A stretch of DNA of 64,000 nt from an uncultured Pelagibacteraceae bacterium. Its GTDB lineage: Bacteria; Pseudomonadota; Alphaproteobacteria; Pelagibacterales; Pelagibacteraceae. Both the position numbers and the translations under genes were made by a program. Below the pieces are notes generated by a model. That model saw nothing but the letters and a program-made list of their open reading frames with translations. It had not been told where the DNA came from and did no database searches. Each line of letters begins with the position of its first letter. Within the stretch, counting starts at the first letter, position 1. The DNA lies in NCBI GenBank assembly GCA_902595815.1, contig CACJRL010000003.1, positions 62,001 through 126,000 on the forward strand. The letters run 5' to 3'. Below are positions 1 to 11,671 of the stretch, one piece after another.

Positions 1-2033
1 CTATGACCGAGCATTGGATTTTGTTCATGAAGTTCTGTTATTCTACCCTCTAATTCTGAACTTTTGATGTTTAAAGCATTTGCTACATCGTTAATTTCTT
101 TTTGATTTTTCGGTAAAAATTCATGAAGCGGTGGATCTAATAATCTAACTGTAACAGGTAGACCATTCATAATTTTAAAGATATCAATAAAATCCTTTTT
201 TTGAAAAGGAAGTAGTTTGTTCAGGGCTCTAGCCCTATCTTCTTTTGATTTTGATAAAATCATTTCTCTTACAGATAAAATTCTCTCTTCATCAAAAAAC
301 ATATGTTCTGTTCTACAAAGACCTATTCCTTCAGCTCCAAATTCTCTAGCAGTTTTACTATCAAGAGGTGTTTCAGAGTTAGTTCTAATTTTTAGTTTTC
401 TAAATTTATCAGCCCAACTCATAAGTTTAGAAAAATCTCCCGAAATTTCAGGTTTAACAGTTTTAACTTCTCCTTTTATAATTCTACCAGTTGATCCATC
501 AATTGTAATTAAATCACCTTCTTTAATTTCATTATTTTTTGTTTTAAAAATTTTATTTTGGTAATCTATCTCTATTTCACTTGAGCCAGATACACAAGGC
601 CTACCCATTCCTCTTGCAACTACTGCAGCATGGCTAGTCATTCCTCCTCTTGCAGTAAGAATTCCTTTAGCTGCATGCATTCCATTTATATCTTCAGGTG
701 ATGTTTCTACTCTTACTAGGATTGTATTTTGCATCATTCCATTTAATCTTTCAGCCTCATCAGATGTAAATACTACTTTTCCACTCGCTGCTCCAGGCGA
801 AGCTGGAAGGCCTTTGGCTATTACATCTAAATTCGCTGTTTCATCTAAAGTTGGATGAAGCAAGGTATCTAATGAATTTGGTTGTACTCTAAGCACAGCC
901 TCTTTTTTTGTGATGAGTTTTTCTCTTTCCATATCGACAGCAATTTTGACTGATGATTTTGCAGTTCTTTTTCCTGATCTAGTTTGTAACATCCACAACT
1001 TATTATTTTCTACTGTGAACTCCACATCCTGCATATCTTTATAATGTTTCTCCAGTTTTATAAGAATATTTTTTAGATTTTTGTAAACTCTAGGCATAGA
1101 CTCTTCCATTGAAAGGAATGTTTCTTTTGCATTTTTTCTAGCTTTCTTAGTTATATGTTGGGGCGTCCTTGTTCCTGCAACAACATCTTCTCCTTGAGCA
1201 TTTATTAAATATTCGCCATAGATTTCATTGATTCCATTGGATGGATTACGTGTAAATACAACGCCTGTCGCACAATCATCACCCATGTTGCCAAAAACCA
1301 TGGACTGAACATTTACAGCAGTTCCCCACTCTGAAGGAATATGATTTAATTTTCTATAGACCTTTGCTCTATTACTCTCCCATGACAAAAAGACTGCACT
1401 AATTGCACCTAGTAATTGTTCATTAATATTTTGAGGAAAATCCTTTTTGGTTTTTTCTTTTACAATATTTTTAAAGTCGTTAATCAATCCATCCCAGTCA
1501 TCTTCATCCAAATCAGTATCTAACAATACACCTTTTGTAAGTTTATAATTTTCAATAAGTTCTTCAAAATTATAACTTTCAACACCCATAACAACATTTG
1601 CATACATTTGTATAAATCTTCTATAACTATCTTTTGCAAATCTAATATTTGATGTTTTATTTGCTAAAGCAATAACAGTTTTGTCATTTAGTCCAAGATT
1701 TAAAATAGTATCCATCATTCCCGGCATGGATACTCTTGCGCCAGATCTTACAGATAATAATAAAGGATTTTTCAAATCTCCAAATTTTTTACCAGAATCT
1801 TTTTCAATATTTTTTAATTCTTTGTTTATTTCATTTATGATTTTAGGCTTTAATTTCTTTTTATTTTTATAAAATAAATCACAAACTTCAGTAGAAATCG
1901 TAAATCCAGGTGGGACAGGCAAACCCATCCTTCCCATTTCAGATAAATTTGCACCTTTGCCTCCTAAAATATTTTTTGGGTTTTTTATTTTTTTTGTGTC
2001 TTTAGATTTAAAATTAAATACTAATTTTGGCAT
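1..2033 (-). CDS. ppdK: pyruvate, phosphate dikinase (partial, runs off the left edge)
   Basis: Reverse-strand reading from CAT at 2031-2033 gives MPKLVFNFKSKDTKKIKNPKNILGGKGANLSEMGRMGLPVPPGFTISTEVC, the typical PPDK N-terminus; frame stays open to position 1. Confidence 0.95.
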   Translation of the reverse strand, partial: MPKLVFNFKSKDTKKIKNPKNILGGKGANLSEMGRMGLPVPPGFTISTEVCDLFYKNKKKLKPKIINEINKELKNIEKDSGKKFGDLKNPLLLSVRSGARVSMPGMMDTILNLGLNDKTVIALANKTSNIRFAKDSYRRFIQMYANVVMGVESYNFEELIENYKLTKGVLLDTDLDEDDWDGLINDFKNIVKEKTKKDFPQNINEQLLGAISAVFLSWESNRAKVYRKLNHIPSEWGTAVNVQSMVFGNMGDDCATGVVFTRNPSNGINEIYGEYLINAQGEDVVAGTRTPQHITKKARKNAKETFLSMEESMPRVYKNLKNILIKLEKHYKDMQDVEFTVENNKLWMLQTRSGKRTAKSSVKIAVDMEREKLITKKEAVLRVQPNSLDTLLHPTLDETANLDVIAKGLPASPGAASGKVVFTSDEAERLNGMMQNTILVRVETSPEDINGMHAAKGILTARGGMTSHAAVVARGMGRPCVSGSSEIEIDYQNKIFKTKNNEIKEGDLITIDGSTGRIIKGEVKTVKPEISGDFSKLMSWADKFRKLKIRTNSETPLDSKTAREFGAEGIGLCRTEHMFFDEERILSVREMILSKSKEDRARALNKLLPFQKKDFIDIFKIMNGLPVTVRLLDPPLHEFLPKNQKEINDVANALNIKSSELEGRITELHEQNPMLGH

Positions 2034-4097
2034 TTATGCTTCTATTTTAGAAAAGTTAAAATAATTATCGAAGCTTTTACACAACATTTTTAAAAGTTCT
2101 AGTCTGTTTTTTTTAATTATTTCTTCTTGATCATTGACTATTACATTATCGAAAAACTCATTAACCTCTATTTTGGCACTTGAAAGTGTTTTAAGACTTT
2201 CATCATAATCCTCGTCTCTACCTACACTTGAAAAATACTTTCTTATAGTATGTATTTTTTTATAAAGATTTTTTTCATAATCGTTTTTGAAGAGACCAGG
2301 ATCGGCAGAACCTACAATTTCTAGTTTTGATTTACTTTCGCTATTTAAAATGTTTGAAGATCTTTTATAAATTGCAATAACATCAAGACCAAAATCTTTT
2401 TTAATATTTTTATTCAAATTTAATGATTTATTAAAAATTTTTAGCAAATCATCTATTCCATATGAATTAGTGGAGCACTCAATAATATCTGACCTAATAT
2501 TTTTTTCTTTCAAATAATATTTTAATCTTTCTAAAATAAAATCTTCCAATTCATCATTTATCAATTTTGAGTCAAAAGAGTAATTTTGATCTTTGTATAA
2601 ATTTATTGAATAATTTATTAGATCTCTTAATTTTATTTTTTTTTGATTTTCAATTATTAACCTTAATAAACTAATTGCCATTCTTCTTATGGCATAAGGA
2701 TCTTTTGAACTAGTTGGTTTGAGATTAATTCCAAAAAATCCAACTAGAGAATCAATTTTATCACTTAACGATAATGCTATGCTGTATGGTTTTTTTGGAA
2801 CTTTACTATCAATGCCACTTGGTAAGTAATGCTCTGAAACAGCTAAACTTATTTCTTCGTCAAAGCCTTGTTCTCTTGCAAAGTATCCCCCCATCACGCC
2901 TTGCAATTCGGGAAACTCTCCAACTAAATCTGACATCAAATCTACTTTGCAAATTGAGGAGGCAATTTCTATCTTTTCTTTACTAATTAAAAGTTCATCT
3001 GATATTATTCCACTTAGTTTTCTTACTCTTTGTATTTTATCAAAATAACTTCCCAATCCTTTAAAGTAATTAATTTGCTTCAATCTAGATACCTGTTTAA
3101 CTAAATTTTGAGACTTATTTCTGTTCCAAAAAAATTCTGCATCTGCCAACCTTGCATTTACAACATTTTGATTTCCTAATTTAACTAATCCTTTTTTGTC
3201 CTTGCAATCTGCCACAACTATAAAATTATTTGTTATTTTATTTTTACTATCAAATGTAGGGAAATATTTTTGGTGATGTTGCATTGTTATAATAAGTATT
3301 TCTTGTGGAATTTCTAAAAATTTCTTATTAAACTCACATACTAAAATTTTTGGTTTTTCAACAATATTTGTTATTTCGTCTATAAGTTTTTCATTCACGT
3401 TTATATGAATTTTTTTTTGATTAGTTGCTTTATTAATTTCTTTAATTATAAATTCTTTTCTTTTATTATGGTCAATTGTTACTCCTTTTTGTTTAAAAAA
3501 TTTTATATAAGATTTAAAATCAACAAAACTTTTTACTTCATCTTCTAGATCTTTATCTGTAAAAGTTTTATTTGAACTCTGTAAATGGTTTAATTTAAAT
3601 TCAATTATTTTTTTATCAAATAAAGCTAATATTGATTTTAACGGTCTCCCCCAATATAAATCATGATTGCCCCATTTCATTGATTTTTTCCATGAAATTT
3701 TTAAAAGCAAACTTGCAATATTTTCTTTTAATAAATCGTATGTTTTTATTTTTTGTGATGGTTTGTTGTAAAAGTAGAATATACCTTTTTCAATGCTTTT
3801 TTTGAAAACTTTTTCTTTACTTATTTTATTGGATTTTAAAAATCCTTCTAAAGCCTTTTCTGGAGCATTTATATTAGGACCTCTAATTTCCTCTGCTTTT
3901 TTTATTAAATCTTTAGGTATCTTATTTATATAAACAATGAGCCTATTTGGAGTTGAATAAGTATTAATTTTACCTTTAACTGTAATTTCATTATCGTCAA
4001 AAAATTTTTTAAGAATTTGTGTTAAATCATTTCTAGCATTGATTTGTAATCTAGAAGGTATTTCTTCACTAAATAATTCAAGGAAAAATTCAGACAT
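2034..4097 (-). CDS. glyS: glycyl-tRNA synthetase beta subunit
   Basis: 687 aa ORF with MSEFFLELFSEEIPSR and PSGIDSKVPKKPYSIALSLSDKIDSLVGFF motifs; adjacent to glyQ. Confidence 0.96.
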   Translation of the reverse strand: MSEFFLELFSEEIPSRLQINARNDLTQILKKFFDDNEITVKGKINTYSTPNRLIVYINKIPKDLIKKAEEIRGPNINAPEKALEGFLKSNKISKEKVFKKSIEKGIFYFYNKPSQKIKTYDLLKENIASLLLKISWKKSMKWGNHDLYWGRPLKSILALFDKKIIEFKLNHLQSSNKTFTDKDLEDEVKSFVDFKSYIKFFKQKGVTIDHNKRKEFIIKEINKATNQKKIHINVNEKLIDEITNIVEKPKILVCEFNKKFLEIPQEILIITMQHHQKYFPTFDSKNKITNNFIVVADCKDKKGLVKLGNQNVVNARLADAEFFWNRNKSQNLVKQVSRLKQINYFKGLGSYFDKIQRVRKLSGIISDELLISKEKIEIASSICKVDLMSDLVGEFPELQGVMGGYFAREQGFDEEISLAVSEHYLPSGIDSKVPKKPYSIALSLSDKIDSLVGFFGINLKPTSSKDPYAIRRMAISLLRLIIENQKKIKLRDLINYSINLYKDQNYSFDSKLINDELEDFILERLKYYLKEKNIRSDIIECSTNSYGIDDLLKIFNKSLNLNKNIKKDFGLDVIAIYKRSSNILNSESKSKLEIVGSADPGLFKNDYEKNLYKKIHTIRKYFSSVGRDEDYDESLKTLSSAKIEVNEFFDNVIVNDQEEIIKKNRLELLKMLCKSFDNYFNFSKIEA

Positions 4098-4098
4098 T

Positions 4099-4983
4099 TT
4101 AATTTTGTGTTTCTACCCAAATTTTTCCAATTTCTCTTGTTAGATTTCTTATCCTTGCAATATATTCTGCTCTTTGAGCAACACTTATAACTCCTCTAGC
4201 ATCTAAAATATTAAACACATGACTTGATTTTAAACATTGATCATATGCTGGAAGAGAAATTTTCTTTTCAATTAATGATTTTGCTTCTTCTTCGAGCATA
4301 TCAAAAATCTTAAATAGTTTATCTGTGTTTGCATACTCAAAATTATAAGCTGAAAATTCTTTTTCAGCTTGATGAAAAACATCTTTGTATAAAACTCCTT
4401 CATCGTTCCAAATTAAATCAAAAACATTTTTTTTACCTTGAATAAACATACATAATCTCTCTAAACCATAAGTAATTTCAACAGATATTGGATTGCATTC
4501 CATCCCTGCCATTTGTTGAAAATAAGTGAATTGAGTAACTTCCATGCCATCACACCATACTTCCCACCCAAGACCGGCAGCACCTAGGGTTGGACTTTCC
4601 CAATCATCCTCTACAAATCTTATATCATGCTCTTCGTATTTAATACCTACTGATGAAAGGCTATTAAGATACATTTTTTTAATATCTTTTGGTGAAGGTT
4701 TTATTAGAACTTGAAATTGATAGTAGTGTTGCAAACGATTAGGATTTTCTCCATACCTTCCATCTGTTGGTCTTCTTGATGGTTGAACGTAAGCTGTTTT
4801 CCATGGTTTAGGACCTAATGATCTCAGAGTTGTTGCTGGGTGAAATGTTCCTGCTCCAACTTCTAAATCATAAGGTTGTAAAATAACGCAACCTTTTTTT
4901 GACCAGTACTTTTGAAGATTTAATATTGTATCTTGAAAAGAAATAAATGATTTTGGATTTTTTGTTTTTTTTTTAGAAACCAT
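4099..4983 (-). CDS. glyQ: glycyl-tRNA synthetase alpha subunit
   Basis: 294 aa ORF with [26 protein letters not shown] and [28 protein letters not shown]. Confidence 0.97.
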   Translation of the reverse strand: MVSKKKTKNPKSFISFQDTILNLQKYWSKKGCVILQPYDLEVGAGTFHPATTLRSLGPKPWKTAYVQPSRRPTDGRYGENPNRLQHYYQFQVLIKPSPKDIKKMYLNSLSSVGIKYEEHDIRFVEDDWESPTLGAAGLGWEVWCDGMEVTQFTYFQQMAGMECNPISVEITYGLERLCMFIQGKKNVFDLIWNDEGVLYKDVFHQAEKEFSAYNFEYANTDKLFKIFDMLEEEAKSLIEKKISLPAYDQCLKSSHVFNILDARGVISVAQRAEYIARIRNLTREIGKIWVETQN

Positions 4984-5779
4984 ATTTTTGCCAAATAGAT
5001 CTTTCCTCTAAAACACTTATCAATTTATCCGCATGGTCTTCTGAAGACGAAAGTTTTTTGGCAAGCCATCCTTTGGACTTTTCAAATTTTTTAATTTCAA
5101 CATCTTCACCAAATTTTTCTCTCAATATCTGTTCTGCATTCCCTATTCCATCTATCAAACCAAGTTTTAAGGATGTTTTGCCAGACCAAAATTCTCCAGT
5201 AAAAAGTTCAACATCAGTTTTGTTTAGTTTTGTTGATCTGCTTTCCTCTACAACATTAATAAATTCTTGGTGAAGTTCCAGTTGAATATTTTTTAATCTT
5301 TGAATGTCCTCTTCTTTCTCGTCTAAAAAAGGATCTAGAGTACTTTTATTTTTTCCAGCAGTATAAACCCTTCTTTGAACTCCGATTTTTTGAATTAAAT
5401 CTTTAAAACCAAAAGAAGAATAAATTACTCCTATTGATCCGATTATAGAACTTGCATTGGCATAAATCTCATCACCTGCACATGCAATTAGATATCCTCC
5501 AGATGCAGCAACATCTTCCGCAAAAACTATTACTTTTTTTTTGTTTTTCTTAGATTGTTCTCTAATAAATTTATATATTAGATGTGATTGAACGGGTGAA
5601 CCACCTGGTGAATTAATTGAAATTGCAACAGCCTCTGCTTTTTTTACTGAAAAAGCTTTTTTTATCATTTCTTCTTGAGAGGAATATTCTATTCCTTGTT
5701 TGAACTTTCCAACATTTCCAATGACGCCAGTAAGTCTTAAATGACTAACAATTTTTTTTTTTTTAAAAAATGAAAACAT
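4973..5779 (-). CDS. S49 family serine peptidase (SppA/SohB-like)
   Basis: [37 protein letters not shown] and [10 protein letters not shown] motifs of signal peptide peptidase A; 11 nt overlap with glyQ. Confidence 0.9.
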   Translation of the reverse strand: MFSFFKKKKIVSHLRLTGVIGNVGKFKQGIEYSSQEEMIKKAFSVKKAEAVAISINSPGGSPVQSHLIYKFIREQSKKNKKKVIVFAEDVAASGGYLIACAGDEIYANASSIIGSIGVIYSSFGFKDLIQKIGVQRRVYTAGKNKSTLDPFLDEKEEDIQRLKNIQLELHQEFINVVEESRSTKLNKTDVELFTGEFWSGKTSLKLGLIDGIGNAEQILREKFGEDVEIKKFEKSKGWLAKKLSSSEDHADKLISVLEERSIWQKYGF

Positions 5780-5887
5780 ACAAATGATTATAAAAATTTT
5801 AATTAATTATAAAGCTACTTATAGTTGAAGAAATAGGTGCGTCAATTGATAAGTATATTAATAAACTTAATGTAATATTTTGAATTT

Positions 5888-6901
5888 ATGGGTTCAGTAG
5901 TTCAATTAAAAAAGCAAATAACTAATGCGTATACAGATTTAGTAAATTCTGTTGATGAAAAACTAAGTTTAGTTGAAGACAAAATTTCTTCTAAATTAGA
6001 TAGTAAAGTTGAGCTTGTTAAAGAAATGACAGCTTACCACATGACTAGTGGAGGTAAAAGATTAAGAGCATTGCTAACTTTGGAGTGTGCTAAATTGTGT
6101 GGATATACAAAGGGTAGTAGAGATGTGAACCTAGCTGCATGTGTTGAACTTATACACGCAGCAACTCTCATGCATGATGATGTAATTGACAGCGCAGATT
6201 TAAGAAGAGGCAAAAAAACTACGAATAAAATTTGGGGAAATCAGTCATCAATTCTTGTTGGGGACTATTTATTAAGTAGATGTTTTGAAATGATGGTTGA
6301 GGATGGAAGTATTGAAGTATTAAAACTTTTATCTTCTACATCATCAACTATTGCTCAAGGAGAAGTTTTGCAGTTACAACATAAAGGTGACTCTGAAATG
6401 TTAGAAGAAACATATTTGAATATAATTTGTTCTAAAACCGCAGCTTTATTTTCAGCATCTTCAAAAGTTGGATCGATAATTACCGATAAAGGTAATAAAT
6501 TTAAAGATGCACTAGAATTCTATGGAAAGAACCTTGGATTAACATTTCAGATTGCAGATGACACACTTGACTATAACTCAGAATTAAAAATGTTTGGTAA
6601 AGAGATAGGGAAAGATTTCTTTGAGGGCAAGGTAACTCTCCCAATTATTCTGTTAAATCAAAAATTATCTTCAGATGAAAAATTAGTTTTAAAAAAAATA
6701 TTTGAACAAAATATCAGATCTAAAGAACAATTTGACTATGTGCTTAAGTTAGTAAAAAAATATAATATAATTAACGAGTGTTACAAAAAAGCGGAACACT
6801 ATATAAGTTTAGCATCAAATTCATTAAGTATATTTCAAGATTGTGAAGAAAAAACTATACTTAAAAATTTAACTGCTTTTAGTATTAATAGAAAATTTTA
6901 A
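5888..6901 (+). CDS. ispB: long-chain polyprenyl diphosphate synthase (octa/decaprenyl-type)
   Basis: GGKRLRALLTLECAKL, LMHDDVIDSADLRRG (first Asp-rich motif), FQIADDTLDY (second Asp-rich motif). Confidence 0.88.
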   Translation: MGSVVQLKKQITNAYTDLVNSVDEKLSLVEDKISSKLDSKVELVKEMTAYHMTSGGKRLRALLTLECAKLCGYTKGSRDVNLAACVELIHAATLMHDDVIDSADLRRGKKTTNKIWGNQSSILVGDYLLSRCFEMMVEDGSIEVLKLLSSTSSTIAQGEVLQLQHKGDSEMLEETYLNIICSKTAALFSASSKVGSIITDKGNKFKDALEFYGKNLGLTFQIADDTLDYNSELKMFGKEIGKDFFEGKVTLPIILLNQKLSSDEKLVLKKIFEQNIRSKEQFDYVLKLVKKYNIINECYKKAEHYISLASNSLSIFQDCEEKTILKNLTAFSINRKF

Positions 6902-7521
6902 GGTGATAAGAGAATTTTTTTCCAAGCATTATCTTCTTTAATATATTTTAATCTTTCGTGAATTCTATTTTCACCATCTAACCAAAATTCAATTTCGTTG
7001 TGTTTTAACCTCCAGCCAGACCAATGATCAGGTCTTGGAACATTATTTTCATCTTTATAGAGATCTTTAAATTTTTTTATTGATTGGCTTAGTTCTTCTC
7101 TATCTTTTAAAATTGAGCTTTGATTTGAGGCCCAAGCACCAATTCTACTTCCATAACTTCTGGAATTATAATAATTATCCGCTTCATCATCTGAAACTTT
7201 TTCAGCGGTACCAACTATACGGATTTGTCTGAGTAAACTTTTCCAATGAAAGCACATTGAAATCTTTGGATTACGCTTTATAGAGTTTCCTTTATTACTA
7301 TTAAAGTTAGTGTAAAAGACAAATCCGTCTTCTCCATAATCTTTGAGTAATACCATTCTTACATTCGGATAACCTTTTTCGTCAATAGTGCCTAGAGCTA
7401 ATGCATTTGGATCATTTATTTCGGTTTTCTTTGCCTCTTTATACCATTCAGTGAATAATAATATTGGATTATCAAGTTCAAGAAAGCATTTATCTAATCC
7501 TAAAGAATTTTTTTCGTTCAT
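6898..7521 (-). CDS. pdxH: pyridoxamine 5'-phosphate oxidase
   Basis: GYPNVRMVLLKDYGEDGFVFYTNFNSNKG and C-terminal RLKHNEIEFWLDGENRIHERLKY. Confidence 0.93.
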   Translation of the reverse strand: MNEKNSLGLDKCFLELDNPILLFTEWYKEAKKTEINDPNALALGTIDEKGYPNVRMVLLKDYGEDGFVFYTNFNSNKGNSIKRNPKISMCFHWKSLLRQIRIVGTAEKVSDDEADNYYNSRSYGSRIGAWASNQSSILKDREELSQSIKKFKDLYKDENNVPRPDHWSGWRLKHNEIEFWLDGENRIHERLKYIKEDNAWKKILLSP

Positions 7522-7553
7522 AATTTAACCAAAATAATTTATATAATAATATA

Positions 7554-8639
7554 ATGTCTTTTAATACATTTGGAAAATTTTTTCGATTTACAACATGGGG
7601 TGAGTCTCACGGTCCAGCAATTGGATGTGTTGTTGATGGATGTCCTCCAAATATTAAGCTTAATATGAAAGACATTCAATTAGAATTAAACAAAAGAAAG
7701 CCTGGTCAGTCTAAATTCACAACTCAAAGAAAAGAGGATGATAGAGTGGAAATTTTATCAGGAACATTTGAGGGCAAAACAACTGGTACGCCTATCTCAA
7801 TGATTATTTTCAATAAAGATATGCGTTCTAAGGATTACAAAAATATTAAAGATAAATTTAGACCTGGTCATGCTGATTACACATATTTCAAAAAATATGG
7901 AATTAGAGATTATAAAGGTGGAGGCAGACAGTCAGCAAGAGAGACTGCATCAAGAGTAGCAGCAGGAGCAATAGCAAAACAAGTTTTGCAAAATATTATA
8001 GGGAAAAAATATAGTGTAATTGGAGCAGTAACACAATTAGGAATACTAGGATGTGACACAGAAAAATGGAATGACAAATTCATTGGAAAAAACCCCCTAT
8101 TTTGTCCTGATAAAACAGTTTTAAAATTATGGGAAAAATATTTACTTGGGATAAGAAAAGCTGGCTCATCTTGTGGAGCTATTATTGAAGTAAGAGCAAG
8201 AGGAGTACCTGTTGGATTAGGAGCTCCAATTTATTCTAAGTTAGATATGGATTTGGCATCAGCTATGATGAGTATTAATGCTGTAAAAGGGGTTAACATT
8301 GGATCTGGAATGAATTCTGCTCAACTTTCTGGTGAACAAAATTCTGATGAAATGTCTCAAACAGGAAAGAAAACAAAATTTAAATCAAATAACGCTGGGG
8401 GAATTCTTGGAGGAATTTCTAGTGGTCAAGAAATAATAGTTTCATTTGCAGTAAAACCAACTTCATCAATTCTTTCTCAAAGAAAAACAATTAATAAATT
8501 TGGAAAAAATACTTCAATTTCCGTCAAAGGTAGACATGATCCTTGTGTAGGTATTAGAGCAGTTCCTATAGGTGAAGCAATGATGCATTGTGTAATTCTT
8601 GATCATTACTTAATGAATAAAGCTCAATGTGGTAATTAA
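7554..8639 (+). CDS. aroC: chorismate synthase
   Basis: [60 protein letters not shown]. Confidence 0.97.
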   Translation: MSFNTFGKFFRFTTWGESHGPAIGCVVDGCPPNIKLNMKDIQLELNKRKPGQSKFTTQRKEDDRVEILSGTFEGKTTGTPISMIIFNKDMRSKDYKNIKDKFRPGHADYTYFKKYGIRDYKGGGRQSARETASRVAAGAIAKQVLQNIIGKKYSVIGAVTQLGILGCDTEKWNDKFIGKNPLFCPDKTVLKLWEKYLLGIRKAGSSCGAIIEVRARGVPVGLGAPIYSKLDMDLASAMMSINAVKGVNIGSGMNSAQLSGEQNSDEMSQTGKKTKFKSNNAGGILGGISSGQEIIVSFAVKPTSSILSQRKTINKFGKNTSISVKGRHDPCVGIRAVPIGEAMMHCVILDHYLMNKAQCGN

Positions 8640-10546
8640 TTCGTTTTTTTAATCACAACTTTAGAATTTAGAGTTTCTACAACTTTCTCTTCAATAGATT
8701 TAGCATCTAAACCGGCCTCTTTATACATTTGTTCAGGTTTGTCTTGATCCAAAAATTTATCAGGCAAAATCATTGATCTAAATTTTAAATTATTATCCAA
8801 TAAATTTTTTTCATTTAAGAAATGATTTACATGTGTTCCAAAGCCTCCAATAGAACCCTCTTCCAATGTAATTAGCACTTCATGATTTGTTGCAACTTGC
8901 CACATGAGATTTTCATCCAGAGGTTTTGCAAATCTAGCATCAATAATTGTTGGATTAATTCCCATTTTTTTTAAACTTTCTTCAGCAAATAAACATTCTT
9001 TTAATCTGTTTCCAAAACTTACTAAGGCAACTTTCTTTCCTTCTCTTATAACTCTTCCTTTTCCAATATCTATTTTTTCATTGATGTCGGGTAATTCTAA
9101 ACCTACTCCATTTCCCCTTGGATATCTAAATGCACATGGTTTATTATTAATATCTACCGAGGTATTAACCATTCTTACCAATTCTGCTTCATCACTTGCT
9201 GCCATAACAATAAAATTAGGTAAAGTTGATAAATATGTAATATCAAAAGCACCTGCATGAGTGGCTCCATCGGCACCAACTAAACCAGCTCTATCTATTG
9301 CAAATCTTACTGGTAAACTTTGAATTGCAACGTCATGAACTACCTGATCATAAGCTCTTTGTAAAAATGTTGAATAAATTGCTGCATAAGGCTTATAACC
9401 TTCCGTAGCTAAACCTGCAGCAAAAGTAACTGCATGTTGTTCAGCGATTCCAACATCAAAAGTTCTGTCAGGGAATACTTTACTAAATGCATCCATTCCT
9501 GTCCCAGACGGCATAGCAGCGGTTATACCTACAATTTTACTGTCTTTCTTTGCATGCTCTATTAATGTATTTGCAAATACCTTTGTAAAAGCAGGAGCTT
9601 TAGTTGTTGATTTTTGTTGAACTCCAGTTTGAACATCAAATTTTGTAACTCCGTGATATTTGTCGTCAGATTTTTCAGCAAAACTATATCCTTTGCCTTT
9701 TTGAGTTTTTATATGAATTAGTATTGGACCATTATGATTACTTTCTTTTGCGTTTTTTAAAATTGGCAATAGAACATCTAAATCATGACCATCAATTGGA
9801 CCAACATAATAAAAACCTAATGAATTAAATAATGTACCACCTGTGACAGCCGATCTCAAAAAATCTTCAGCCTTTCCAGCCTTTTTGCTAAATCTTTTTG
9901 AAAAGGATGAAATAATCATTTTAACTGTTTCTCTGAAACTAAAATAAATCTTACCTGAAAAAATTTTAGCAAGATAAGATTTCATTGCGCCAACTGGTTT
10001 TGCAATTGACATATCATTGTCATTCAAAATTACGATCATTTTTGTTTTTGAGTCTCCAGCATTATTCATAGCTTCATATGCCATTCCTGCGCTCATTGCA
10101 CCGTCACCAATAACTGCTATAACCTGATCTGATTTATTTGATAATTTATTTGCTGTTGCAATGCCAAGTCCAGCAGAAATAGAAGTAGAACTATGAGCTG
10201 CACCAAAGGGATCAAATTCACTTTCTGATCGCTTTGTAAAACCAGATAATCCACTTCCTTGTCGTAAAGTTCGTATTTTATCTTTTCTTCCTGTTAAAAT
10301 TTTATGAGGGTATGATTGATGACCAACATCCCATATCAACTTGTCCTTTGGGGTGTCAAAAACATAATGAAGTGCTACTGTTAATTCTACAACACCTAAG
10401 CCTGCACCTAGATGACCACCTGTTTTTGAAACAGCATCAATCATTTCACTTCTTACTTCTTCTGATAGAACTTTTAATTCTTCATTATTTAGTTTTTTTA
10501 TATCTGAAGGAAAATTAATATTATTTAAATATTTATAATTTTGCAT
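8636..10546 (-). CDS. dxs: 1-deoxy-D-xylulose-5-phosphate synthase
   Basis: 636 aa; [75 protein letters not shown]. Confidence 0.97.
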   Translation of the reverse strand: MQNYKYLNNINFPSDIKKLNNEELKVLSEEVRSEMIDAVSKTGGHLGAGLGVVELTVALHYVFDTPKDKLIWDVGHQSYPHKILTGRKDKIRTLRQGSGLSGFTKRSESEFDPFGAAHSSTSISAGLGIATANKLSNKSDQVIAVIGDGAMSAGMAYEAMNNAGDSKTKMIVILNDNDMSIAKPVGAMKSYLAKIFSGKIYFSFRETVKMIISSFSKRFSKKAGKAEDFLRSAVTGGTLFNSLGFYYVGPIDGHDLDVLLPILKNAKESNHNGPILIHIKTQKGKGYSFAEKSDDKYHGVTKFDVQTGVQQKSTTKAPAFTKVFANTLIEHAKKDSKIVGITAAMPSGTGMDAFSKVFPDRTFDVGIAEQHAVTFAAGLATEGYKPYAAIYSTFLQRAYDQVVHDVAIQSLPVRFAIDRAGLVGADGATHAGAFDITYLSTLPNFIVMAASDEAELVRMVNTSVDINNKPCAFRYPRGNGVGLELPDINEKIDIGKGRVIREGKKVALVSFGNRLKECLFAEESLKKMGINPTIIDARFAKPLDENLMWQVATNHEVLITLEEGSIGGFGTHVNHFLNEKNLLDNNLKFRSMILPDKFLDQDKPEQMYKEAGLDAKSIEEKVVETLNSKVVIKKTN

Positions 10547-11416
10547 TTATTTATTTCTACTTAATATAAATTCAATTGTCTCTTTTAAATCACTAGCATT
10601 ATTTCCGTAGCTAACTAAACTATTAAATATTTCTTTTTTTAGTTTTGAGGCATATTTAATAGCATTTTTATATCCTAGTAAACTTATTAATGTTGCTTTT
10701 CCCCTTTTTGAATCTTTATTTGTTTTTTTTCCTGCAGTTTTTGATGAACTCCTATAATCAATTAAATCATCTGCAATTTGAAAAAGTAAACCAATTTTTT
10801 CACCAATAATTGAAAATTTTTTTATTTGATCTTTTTTATTTGTCAAAATAACTGGAGACAAACAGCTGAATGAAAATAATTTTCCAGTCTTTTTAATCTC
10901 CATATCTATAACTTTTTGTTTAGAAACTTTTTTTCTTTCATAATTTAAATCCAAAAATTGACCTCCGGCTATTCCTTGGTGTCCTGATGATTGAGATATT
11001 AGATTTATTAGGGAAATTTTTTTATTGTTATTTATATTAAACTTTGGATCAGATAAAATTTCAAAAGCTAATGTCAAAAGGGAGTTTCCAGCTAAAACTG
11101 CTGTTGATTCTCCAAATTTTTTATGTGTAGTCAGTTTACCTCTTCTAATATCATCATCATCCATACACGGTAAATCGTCATGTATTAGTGAATAAGCGTG
11201 TATACATTCAACAGCTGAACTTAAATATAAAAGATATTTTTTTTCTACATTAAAAATTTTTCCAACATCGAAAATAATCTTAGATCTTATTTTTTTTCCT
11301 CCAGGAAATAAACCATATTTAATAGGTATAATTAGATCTGTTTTTTTTTGTTTTGCTAAGTAATTTTTTAAAAATTTATTTACTTCATTAACAGTTTTAA
11401 CTAATTTTTTTTTCAT
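10547..11416 (-). CDS. ispA: polyprenyl synthetase, farnesyl/geranylgeranyl diphosphate synthase type
   Basis: GKKIRSKIIFDVGKIF, SLIHDDLPCMDDDDIRRGKLTTHK, LLFQIADDLIDY; located between dxs and xseB. Confidence 0.92.
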   Translation of the reverse strand: MKKKLVKTVNEVNKFLKNYLAKQKKTDLIIPIKYGLFPGGKKIRSKIIFDVGKIFNVEKKYLLYLSSAVECIHAYSLIHDDLPCMDDDDIRRGKLTTHKKFGESTAVLAGNSLLTLAFEILSDPKFNINNNKKISLINLISQSSGHQGIAGGQFLDLNYERKKVSKQKVIDMEIKKTGKLFSFSCLSPVILTNKKDQIKKFSIIGEKIGLLFQIADDLIDYRSSSKTAGKKTNKDSKRGKATLISLLGYKNAIKYASKLKKEIFNSLVSYGNNASDLKETIEFILSRNK

Positions 11417-11651
11417 TTTTTTTTGAGGTTAATTCTTCTATTTTTAGCTTAGTACTTTCAGATATATTTTTTGAGTCCTTTTGAAATTTTTTCTCTATTA
11501 TATTGTTTAACTTTATTAAATATTGATAATCTTCAATGGATTCTTCCAAATTTTTTTTATTTTCTAATTTTTGAATTAAACGATCTGCTATATCTGTGAG
11601 TTCACTCAAAGATTTTAATTCAATATCATCTGGCAAAATTTTTTCATTCAT
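11397..11651 (-). CDS. xseB: exodeoxyribonuclease VII small subunit
   Basis: 84 aa coiled-coil-like protein upstream of ispA-dxs, the common xseB-ispA-dxs order; overlaps ispA by 20 nt. Confidence 0.7.
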   Translation of the reverse strand: MNEKILPDDIELKSLSELTDIADRLIQKLENKKNLEESIEDYQYLIKLNNIIEKKFQKDSKNISESTKLKIEELTSKKNEKKIS

Positions 11652-11671
11652 ATAATAGTTTGTAATATTAT

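Noticed and set aside
5780-5887. Riboswitch or sRNA in the 108 bp sppA/ispB divergent gap
   Set aside because: No convincing stem structure by eye; probably only divergent promoters.
8904-9260. 118-aa ORF antisense to dxs
   Set aside because: Lies wholly inside a strongly supported CDS on the other strand; no family resemblance. Same reasoning for other antisense ORFs (e.g. 217-564, 12022-12309, 13522-13884, 18265-18588, 41632-41925, 61923-62252).
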